Assembly (NCBI GenBank): GCA_937862675.1
Contig: CALMEC010000242.1
Location: 1-11,396, forward strand
Reading direction: 5' to 3'
DNA from: an uncultured Actinomycetes bacterium
GTDB taxonomy: Bacteria > Actinomycetota > Thermoleophilia > Miltoncostaeales > Miltoncostaeaceae
DNA length: 11,396 bases
Every line of letters begins with the position of its first letter. Position 1 is the stretch's first letter. The notes under the pieces were generated by a model. That model worked only from the letters and a program-made list of their open reading frames with translations, did not search any database and was not told the origin of the DNA. Of the stretch, positions 6,987 through 11,396 are shown in pieces. A program made the position numbers and the translations under genes.

Positions 6987-6992
6987 TAACAT
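6987..6992 (+). promoter_or_regulatory. Likely -10 (TAACAT) for a leaderless regulator mRNA
   Basis: TAACAT fits TAnnnT. Its end lies exactly 7 nt before the regulator's ATG at 6999, so transcription would begin at or next to that A. The frame of the regulator is closed by a TAA at 6987-6989, so no longer N-terminus is possible. The only Shine-Dalgarno-like sequence (GGAGGG, 6974-6979) is 19 nt away, too far to serve this ATG. A leaderless transcript explains the arrangement. Confidence 0.5.
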
Positions 6993-6998
6993 GGACAC

Positions 6999-7415
6999 AT
7001 GGATTCACTGACCGAGCGCCTGACGGAGCGCGGATGGCGGATGACCCCGCAGCGCCGGGTGATCAGCAGCGTCTTCGACGTCAGCGGTGCGGCGAACATC
7101 CACCTGACCGCCGAGGAGGTCCTCGAGCGGGCCGTCGCCGCATTGCCCGAGATCAGCCGCGCGACGGTCTACAACACCCTGGGCGAGCTGGTGGACGCCG
7201 GCGAGCTCCTCTCCGTCCGGGTCGGCGACCGCATCACGCGCTATGACCCCAACGTGATGAGCGATCACCACCACATGGTCTGCAACGAGTGCGGCGCGAT
7301 CTTCGACGTCCCCGCCCGCGGCATGCGCGCACCCAACACCTCCGGTGCGGCCGACGGCTTCGTCATCCAGTCGACCGAGGTCATCTACCGCGGCGTCTGC
7401 GCCGACTGCGGATAG
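6999..7415 (+). CDS. Fur-family, PerR-like metal-dependent transcriptional repressor
   Basis: A 138-residue DNA-binding repressor. The N-terminal winged helix includes RMTPQRRVISSVF and the recognition helix ISRATVYNTLGELVDAG (~52-68). The C-terminal dimerisation/metal domain has RYDPN, SDHHHMVCNECGAIFDV and CADCG. The structural zinc site is Cys95, Cys98, Cys134 and Cys137. The regulatory metal ligands of Bacillus subtilis PerR (His37, Asp85, His91, His93, Asp104) all have counterparts: His35, Asp83, His90, His92 and Asp103. In this family an Asp rather than a Glu at the last position marks the peroxide-sensing PerR type, so peroxide sensing by Fe-catalysed His oxidation is likely. Divergence from katG with a Fur-type box between them supports this. 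Actinobacterial relatives are called FurA or CatR. The start at 6999 is fixed by an upstream in-frame TAA. Confidence 0.9.
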   Translation: MDSLTERLTERGWRMTPQRRVISSVFDVSGAANIHLTAEEVLERAVAALPEISRATVYNTLGELVDAGELLSVRVGDRITRYDPNVMSDHHHMVCNECGAIFDVPARGMRAPNTSGAADGFVIQSTEVIYRGVCADCG

Positions 7416-7599
7416 CGCCGACCGCGCGTGATGGCCTGTTGGCGCCACGGCGCGAACTCGGAGGCCGATCACCGGAGCCGTGACGCTCCGCCACCTCGAC
7501 GACGACCGCATGACCGCCGGCTGAGGGGCGACAGGCCCACAGAGGCGACGACCGGGACCCTTCCCGGCGGCAGCCGGTACGGGTGAGGAGTGGTCCGGT
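7416..7599. other. Intergenic region between convergent regulator and membrane-protein operon
   Basis: I see no gene here. An imperfect structure may form from TGATGGCC (7429-7436) and GGCC-g-ATCA (7463-7471), with an inner GGCGCC/GGCGC pairing. This could end transcription of the regulator, but it is not convincing. The left boundary of the atypical operon must lie within or near this stretch. Confidence 0.3.
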
Positions 7600-7851
7600 T
7601 CAGCGCCACCGCAACGGCGGCGCCATGCCGCCCAGCGCGAGCAGGCCCCAGACGCACAGGGCGATACCGCCGCAGACGTACAGCGTGAGAAAGAGGTGGA
7701 ACGCGACAGGGCTTTCGTCGCGGCTGGGCCGGTAGCTGTGCCAGGCGCGGCTGCCGGCCGGCAGTTCGCCGCTGCGCCAGCCGCCCCACGCGACGGCGAG
7801 GATGCCACCCCCGAGGCCCAGCAGGACCAGGACGCTGAGCCAGCCCGGCAT
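7600..7851 (-). CDS. Small two-TM membrane protein of an atypical operon
   Basis: An 83-residue hypothetical protein. It starts MPGWLSVLVLLGLGGGILAV (first membrane segment, ~3-22). A ~25-residue charged loop follows (GGWRSGELPAGSRAWHSY, then RPSRDESP), then a second segment (AFHLFLTLYVCGGIALCVWGLLAL), and it ends PPLRWR. The start ATG (7851-7849) shares one base with the TGA of the upstream gene (TGATG), so translation is probably coupled and the two products likely act together at the membrane. I recognise no family. It belongs to the same codon-atypical segment as its partner. The reading frame also stays open well upstream (to 8223), but that extension lies antiparallel within the partner gene's frame and is not needed. 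Confidence 0.7.
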   Translation of the reverse strand: MPGWLSVLVLLGLGGGILAVAWGGWRSGELPAGSRAWHSYRPSRDESPVAFHLFLTLYVCGGIALCVWGLLALGGMAPPLRWR

Positions 7852-8654
7852 CACACGCTCCGCTCGGGCCAGACGCGACGTGCGATCACCAGCACGAGCA
7901 TCACACCGATGCTCTCCGCGCCGGCGATGAGTACCTCGAACGGCCACAGGTTGTGCGAGCTCGGATCGCTTGAGGTGCCGACGACGATGCGCAGCACGAC
8001 GAACGCCATCAGCACCGCCGGTACGGCGGCGGCCAGGCGCCAGCCACCGCGCCAGCGCCACAGGCCCCACGCCGGTGCAAGGAAACCGAGGATGCCCAGT
8101 GCCAGCATCAGCAGCATGAAGCCGCCGAACAGGACCACGTCGCTGCCACTCAATGGCGTGTCGTTGCTCTCTTCGGCATCGCGTTGCGCCTGTGCATCGA
8201 GCGCGGACAGGCGCGTCACCCACTCGGGCGGGTCGACCGTCCCCGCCGCGGCCCCACCACCCTGCACGACACGAACGGGGTATCGCGCCACCTCATGCGT
8301 GCCGCCGGGCGAACCATCGCCGGCCCGGATGCGCACTTCATCCGCCTGCGCATCGGCATCCATGAGGAAGAACCAGCCGAGCGCCTCGCCGACGCCGTCG
8401 TAGCTGCGCGAGGGATTGCTGCCGGCGCGGGCGGGGGCACCACGGAAATACGGCTCCGCCCAGATCCGGGTCGGCTGGTCGACGGTGTAGGCCAGGCGCA
8501 GATAGAAATTCTGATCGTGTGCCAGCTCGACCGCGGGACCCGCAGGATACGTTTCCATGACCTGCACGGTGGTCTGTGCATGTGCGACGCGCACGCTGCA
8601 GATCCACAGCACGACGAAGGCGGCGAGAACAAATCGGTTCATCGTGATCGACAC
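7851..8654 (-). CDS. Exported/three-TM hypothetical protein, probably horizontally acquired
   Basis: A 267-residue protein of unknown function. A signal peptide (MNRFVLAAFVVLWICS, then AHA-Q near residue 27) leads into an extracytoplasmic beta-rich domain (~28-135, with VQVMETYPAGPAVELAHDQN, FYLRLAYTVDQPTRIWAEPY, ALGWFFLMDADAQ and EVRIRAGD). A Glu/Asp/Gln-rich linker follows, then three membrane segments at ~173-195, 206-226 and 239-258, and a short basic tail. GTG 8654 is chosen as start because GGGGAG (8665-8660) lies 5 nt before it. ATG 8642, four codons on, is the alternative and keeps the signal peptide. Asp is encoded by GAT in 8 of 13 cases here, against about 2 of 26 in the methyltransferase nearby. 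The protein style resembles Xanthomonadaceae/gammaproteobacterial envelope proteins from memory. Acquisition from proteobacteria is therefore inferred. It overlaps the downstream 83-residue gene by one base. Confidence 0.75.
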   Translation of the reverse strand: MSITMNRFVLAAFVVLWICSVRVAHAQTTVQVMETYPAGPAVELAHDQNFYLRLAYTVDQPTRIWAEPYFRGAPARAGSNPSRSYDGVGEALGWFFLMDADAQADEVRIRAGDGSPGGTHEVARYPVRVVQGGGAAAGTVDPPEWVTRLSALDAQAQRDAEESNDTPLSGSDVVLFGGFMLLMLALGILGFLAPAWGLWRWRGGWRLAAAVPAVLMAFVVLRIVVGTSSDPSSHNLWPFEVLIAGAESIGVMLVLVIARRVWPERSV

Positions 8655-8853
8655 GGACTCTCCCCAATGCACGGCTTGCGCGGCACAACCGCGCCTGTTC
8701 CATCGGTAGGAGAGCTCCCGGGCCTTACCGCCGAGCCCATGCGACGCAGATCCGTCGAGGCTGAACTCGGGCGATGCCGGCCCCGGCCCGGCCGCCGCCG
8801 GTGTCATCGCCGCATCTCGGTCCGGTCACGGCTCGGCCAGCACGCCACCGGGA

Positions 8854-8894
8854 GCGGTGATGGCCGAACGCCGGGCGGGTCCGGCCATCACCGC
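8854..8894. terminator. Long hairpin (13-bp stem) between divergent genes
   Basis: GCGGTGATGGCCG (8854-8866) and CGGCCATCACCGC (8882-8894) pair perfectly across a 15-nt loop. The form is that of a terminator, but no gene ends next to it: the minus operon starts to its left and the sigma gene to its right. It may be an orphan terminator of a lost gene, an insulator, or a protein-binding site. The structure is certain; the role is not. Confidence 0.4.
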
Positions 8895-8980
8895 GACTCT
8901 CGAGGTGCTGGGAGACGGGATCGAAACGGTCCGGCCCCGGAGGGAGTGTTGTCAGGCATCGTCGTTTGATCGACACGTCC

Positions 8981-9009
8981 GTAACCAACGGATCTCCTTC
9001 GGGCATAAG
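8981..9009 (+). promoter_or_regulatory. Candidate ECF-type promoter of the sigma factor gene
   Basis: GTAACC (8981-8986) carries the AAC core typical of ECF-sigma -35 elements. It is followed after 17 nt by CATAAG (9004-9009). Transcription would begin at about 9016, so the mRNA would be nearly or fully leaderless with the ATG at 9017 (or the adjacent GTG at 9014). Autoregulation by the encoded sigma factor would be typical of the class, but it is inferred from spacing and one motif. Confidence 0.3.
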
Positions 9010-9016
9010 ACGGGTG

Positions 9017-9580
9017 ATGACCGAGCCCCCACCGACCCGCGGTGACCCGCCCCAGAGCGGCATGGCGTTCGACGAGTTCTTCGAACGGCACTTCGACGCG
9101 GTCTCCCGCTATGTCGTGCGCCGCCTCGGCGTGCAGGATGCGGAGGACGTCGTGGCCGACGTGTTCACCGTCGCCTTTCGTCGATGGGACTCATTCACGC
9201 CGTCCCATGGCGACGGCCTGCCCTGGCTGTACGGGATCGCGACGAACGTGATCCGGCACCATCGCCGGCGCGAGGTGAGGATGCTCCGTGCCTATGCCCG
9301 GACCGGGGTCCATCCCGGAGTCCCCGACCGGATCGACGACGGGGACATGGGCCCGGCTCTCGCGGCCGCGCTGGCGGCGATGCGACGCGAGCACCGCGAC
9401 GTGCTCCTGCTCCATACGCTGGCGGACCTCTCCTACGAGGAGATCGCGACCGCCCTCGACGTTCCGATCGGGACGGTGCGCGGCTGGATGCACCGCGCCC
9501 GCGCGACAGCGGCACGGGAGCTTCAGGCACACGGCATCACCGCACGCGGCACGACGACGAGCTCGGAGGTCCTTCCCTGA
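9017..9580 (+). CDS. ECF-family RNA polymerase sigma factor
   Basis: A 187-residue extracytoplasmic-function sigma factor. Region 2 spans ~17-85: FDEFFERHFDAVSRYVVRRL, DAEDVVADVFTVAFRRWD for core binding and -10 recognition, and LPWLYGIATNVIRHHRRRE. Region 4 spans ~116-170: LAAMRREHRDVLLLHTLADL, then the helix-turn-helix SYEEIATALDVPIGTVRGWM and HRARATAARELQ for -35 recognition. There is no region 3 or extra C-terminal domain. ATG 9017 or the preceding in-frame GTG 9014 may start the protein; neither has a clear Shine-Dalgarno sequence, which fits a leaderless message. ATG 9062 is a further option just before region 2. Its TGA overlaps the ATG of the next gene by one base (TGATG), the usual layout for a sigma factor and its membrane partner. 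It probably switches on genes in response to an envelope signal; the targets are unknown. Confidence 0.9.
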   Translation: MTEPPPTRGDPPQSGMAFDEFFERHFDAVSRYVVRRLGVQDAEDVVADVFTVAFRRWDSFTPSHGDGLPWLYGIATNVIRHHRRREVRMLRAYARTGVHPGVPDRIDDGDMGPALAAALAAMRREHRDVLLLHTLADLSYEEIATALDVPIGTVRGWMHRARATAARELQAHGITARGTTTSSEVLP

Positions 9581-11202
9581 TGCAATCGATCGACGATCTG
9601 TTCCGCGGTTTCCAGGCCGATCTGAGCCCACTGCCGGCCGAGAGCCGGCGGCGGATCCTGACGCGGGTGACCACGGGCGCACGAACACGGACGACGACGC
9701 GTCGACGCGGCCGCCTGGTGGCCGTGGTCGCGTCCCTCGCCGGGATCGCCGCTGTGACCACTGCCGCGGTCACTTTACGTCACCTCGATAATTCCTCGGT
9801 CGTCCCTGCGGACACCCCGCGCGTGAACTGGGGCCAGGTCGCGACGGTGCGGGTGATCCCTGACGTCGGAGTATCCCCCGACTTGGCGATGGACCGTGCC
9901 GTTGCCGCGATCCATCGTCGTGCGACCCAGTACGACATCCCCGGGATCCGCCTGGAGCGGATGGCATCGGACACGCTGCGAATGACAGTGCCGGCGGCCC
10001 TCGACAATGGGGGGGTACAGACGCTTGTCGATTTCGGATCCATCGCCGCCTACGACCGCACAGCCGGGCGCCTGGCCACGTACGCGACCGTCTCGGACAT
10101 GGAGGACGGGCTTCCGCGGCTGACACCGCGCGGTGGTGGATACCTCCTCATGTCGCGATCGACGTCCGAGTTCGTGGGCGGCGAGTGGGTGGCCACGAAG
10201 GCGGCGGCGGATGCGAAGCTCGACTTCCTGAATGCGACGGTGCTCCACAACCCGGAACGTCAGTGGGAGGCGATCCCGGTTCCCGCCGGGGACCTGCGCC
10301 TCATCGCATCCGTCAGACCACGGCGTCTCGATGTCATCACCGACAGCCCCATCCTCACTGCCGCCGACATCGTCGACGCCGCAACCCAGGGGCCCAGCAG
10401 ACTGCGACTGCGGGTCTCCGCGGATGCCCGTCCCCGGATCATGAGTGCCGCGACCCGTGGGGCCCTGGCCGTCGTCGCGCGTGCCCAGGGCCCCTACGCC
10501 ACGGTTCTGGGTTCCTCGACCGTCGACGCCGACGGGACGATCACCGTCGAACTGGACCAGGGTCTCGCGCGATACGTCGCAGCCGCTCTCGGCTCTCCAC
10601 CCGTTCCGGCGGAGTTGCGCGTGACGACGAGCGCGCCGTACGGCACACGTCCGCCGCTCCAGGGAGAGCACGTCGCGACGCTTCCGGACACGGTGGAGAA
10701 GATGCGTGCGGCACAGTTCGACCCGGGTGCCGATGGAGTCAAGAAGCTGAACGTTCCCGCCACGTCTGTCCTCCGGGTCATCGCCGCGGAGCACAACGGG
10801 AAGGACGCCTCCGTCTACGCCGCAAGAACATCCGACGGCTGGGACATCCTCTACCCGACGTGGGGGATCGGAGGCGGCAACGTCTGTGGCGCACCGGCGG
10901 GGCCTCCGAGTCTCACCATCTGTCCCTGGGGGTACGCCGGTGAGGATCCGATCGTGTTCATCGGTCGTATCGGTGATCCGGCGATCACCCGCGTCGATAT
11001 CCGCGCCGGATCGCGATCGACCCCCGCCACCGTTCAGAACGGATGGTTCATCGCACTCGTCCCGGCGGACCATGCAGACGTCCGCCAGCATTCGCCCCAC
11101 GTCCAGATCGTCGGAAAGGACGACCGGAACCACGAACTTGCCGTGCTGGATCCGTCGACCTACGAGATCACACGACTGGAACCTGTGCGGGACAACCCCT
11201 GA
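9580..11202 (+). CDS. Sigma-factor-linked one-TM protein with SecD P1-like outer domain (putative anti-sigma factor)
   Basis: A 540-residue protein translationally coupled to the ECF sigma gene by TGATG. Residues 1-45 are cytosolic (MQSIDDLFRGFQADLSPLPA, then an Arg/Thr-rich stretch). One membrane helix (~46-66, LVAVVASLAGIAAVTTAAVTL) follows, and the rest lies outside. The outer part resembles the SecD first periplasmic domain. VRVIPDVGVSPDLAMDRAVA, IHRRATQYDIPGIRLERM and DTLRMTVP (~90-138) match the P1 base pattern (AxxIxxRR, Gly, a variable strand, then VxxP). SPILTAADIVDAAT (~256-269) matches SecD's LTxxDxxDA. ALAVVARAQGP, then GTITVELDQGLARYVAAALG and PVPAELRV (~295-348) match the P1 head. 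A C-terminal domain (~390-535) has two Cys (436, 448) in NVCGAP and TICPWG. No HxxxCxxC zinc anti-sigma motif is present. The anti-sigma role is inferred from coupling, topology and position. Confidence 0.75.
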   Translation: MQSIDDLFRGFQADLSPLPAESRRRILTRVTTGARTRTTTRRRGRLVAVVASLAGIAAVTTAAVTLRHLDNSSVVPADTPRVNWGQVATVRVIPDVGVSPDLAMDRAVAAIHRRATQYDIPGIRLERMASDTLRMTVPAALDNGGVQTLVDFGSIAAYDRTAGRLATYATVSDMEDGLPRLTPRGGGYLLMSRSTSEFVGGEWVATKAAADAKLDFLNATVLHNPERQWEAIPVPAGDLRLIASVRPRRLDVITDSPILTAADIVDAATQGPSRLRLRVSADARPRIMSAATRGALAVVARAQGPYATVLGSSTVDADGTITVELDQGLARYVAAALGSPPVPAELRVTTSAPYGTRPPLQGEHVATLPDTVEKMRAAQFDPGADGVKKLNVPATSVLRVIAAEHNGKDASVYAARTSDGWDILYPTWGIGGGNVCGAPAGPPSLTICPWGYAGEDPIVFIGRIGDPAITRVDIRAGSRSTPATVQNGWFIALVPADHADVRQHSPHVQIVGKDDRNHELAVLDPSTYEITRLEPVRDNP

Positions 11203-11213
11203 ACCGGGGCGTC

Positions 11214-11239
11214 GCGGACCGGGTGAAGTCCCGGTCCGC
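11214..11239. terminator. Strong hairpin terminator after the sigma/partner operon
   Basis: GCGGACCGGG (11214-11223) pairs perfectly with CCCGGTCCGC (11230-11239) across the loop TGAAGT, 12 nt past the stop of the sigma-partner gene. It also lies 12 nt beyond the stop of the convergent gene to its right, so it can terminate both strands. Confidence 0.8.
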
Positions 11240-11250
11240 CTCACTGCGGC

Positions 11251-11396
11251 CTACCGCGGCGTCGCCACGAAGACCGGTATCGTGCGCTGTGTCTTCTCCT
11301 GGTAGTCGGCGTACGGCGGGGACGCCGCCCCCGCCCGGCCCCACCACCGCGCGCGCACGTCGCCCGGCACCCCCCCGAACCCCTACTCCCCGCGCC
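11251..11396 (-). CDS. Deazaflavin-dependent nitroreductase-like protein, C-terminal fragment at window edge
   Basis: The minus-strand frame ending in TAG at 11253-11251 encodes GDVRARWWGRAGAASPPYADYQ and EKTQRTIPVFVATPR. This matches the usual C-terminus of the nitroreductase-family deazaflavin (F420)-dependent oxidoreductases, where a Y-x-x-Y-Q-x-K-T-x-R-x-I-P-V pattern closes the protein. F420-linked proteins of this kind are common in actinobacteria and bind the cofactor for reductive reactions. Only the last ~43 residues are seen without interruption: an in-frame TAG occurs at 11385-11383, beside a run of seven C (11371-11377). This is either an error at a low-quality sequence end or a true nonsense/frameshift. 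The gene would begin outside the window. Confidence 0.55.

Larger units (their letters stand above)
8655..9016. other. Gene-free region between divergent atypical operon and ECF sigma gene
   Basis: These ~360 bases encode no supported protein. They contain the ribosome-binding site of the minus-strand operon (GGGGAG, 8665-8660), a C/G-rich tract (8777-8803), the long hairpin at 8854-8894, and near the right end a possible ECF-type promoter. The right boundary of the atypical segment probably lies between 8660 and 8850. Confidence 0.4.

Noticed and set aside
7600..8223. Longer 207-codon version of the small membrane protein
   Set aside because: The extension runs in a second frame through the partner gene and is Arg-rich and low quality; the overlapping TGATG start at 7851 is natural.
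7428..8865. 9-bp direct repeat GTGATGGCC (7428-7436 and 8857-8865) flanking the atypical operon, like a target-site duplication
   Set aside because: A 9-base match between two ~500-bp regions is expected about once by chance, and the second copy is part of a palindrome. No transposase or terminal inverted repeats are present.
9184..9579. Upstream extension of the sigma-partner frame into the sigma gene
   Set aside because: The extension is Arg/Pro-rich out-of-frame translation of the sigma factor; the TGATG junction at 9578-9582 gives a natural start.
1..11396. CRISPR array, tRNA, rRNA, insertion sequence or phage genes
   Set aside because: No regularly spaced repeats, no tRNA-like cloverleaf or TTCGA-type loop in gaps, and no transposase, integrase or structural phage protein in any frame.

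Overview
The window is GC-rich DNA with strongly GC-biased third codon positions and a mixture of Shine-Dalgarno-led and probably leaderless genes. This points to a high-GC Actinomycetota genome. The style of the secreted SGNH hydrolase and of the ECF sigma/anti-sigma pair recalls Solirubrobacterales (Thermoleophilia), but that placement is inference. The right end runs into a homopolymer and an unexpected stop codon, as a low-quality contig edge would.

Layout from left to right. A 5'-truncated membrane protein (3-326) is followed by a large secreted SGNH/GDSL hydrolase (497-2284) with a hairpin terminator. Next is a decayed coding fragment (about 2360-2780) bracketed by two diverged ~50-bp direct repeats exactly 400 bp apart. 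Two plus-strand enzyme genes follow: a glyoxalase-like (VOC) protein (2939-3571) and a class I SAM methyltransferase (3700-4500). They converge on katG, and a 13-bp-stem hairpin lies between them.

The centre is an oxidative-stress module. katG (catalase-peroxidase, minus strand, 4674-6842) is divergent from a PerR-like Fur-family repressor (6999-7415). A TTAGAC-AGC-GTCTAA inverted repeat sits between them, placed between the likely -35 and -10 of katG. The simplest reading is that the metallated repressor holds katG off until peroxide inactivates it.

Convergent to the repressor is a two-gene minus-strand operon (7600-8654) encoding a signal-peptide/three-TM protein and a small two-TM protein. 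Its codon use (Asp mostly GAT) differs sharply from its neighbours (Asp almost always GAC), and its proteins look proteobacterial. It is probably acquired DNA.

The right part is an ECF sigma factor (9017-9580) coupled through TGATG to a one-TM protein (9580-11202). The outer portion of that protein resembles the SecD first periplasmic domain (P1), an unusual sensor for a putative anti-sigma factor. After a strong hairpin terminator, the 3' end of a convergent deazaflavin-dependent nitroreductase-like gene reaches the edge. The most notable items are the SecD-P1-like sigma partner, the foreign operon, the PerR/katG switch, and the repeat-flanked gene remnant.
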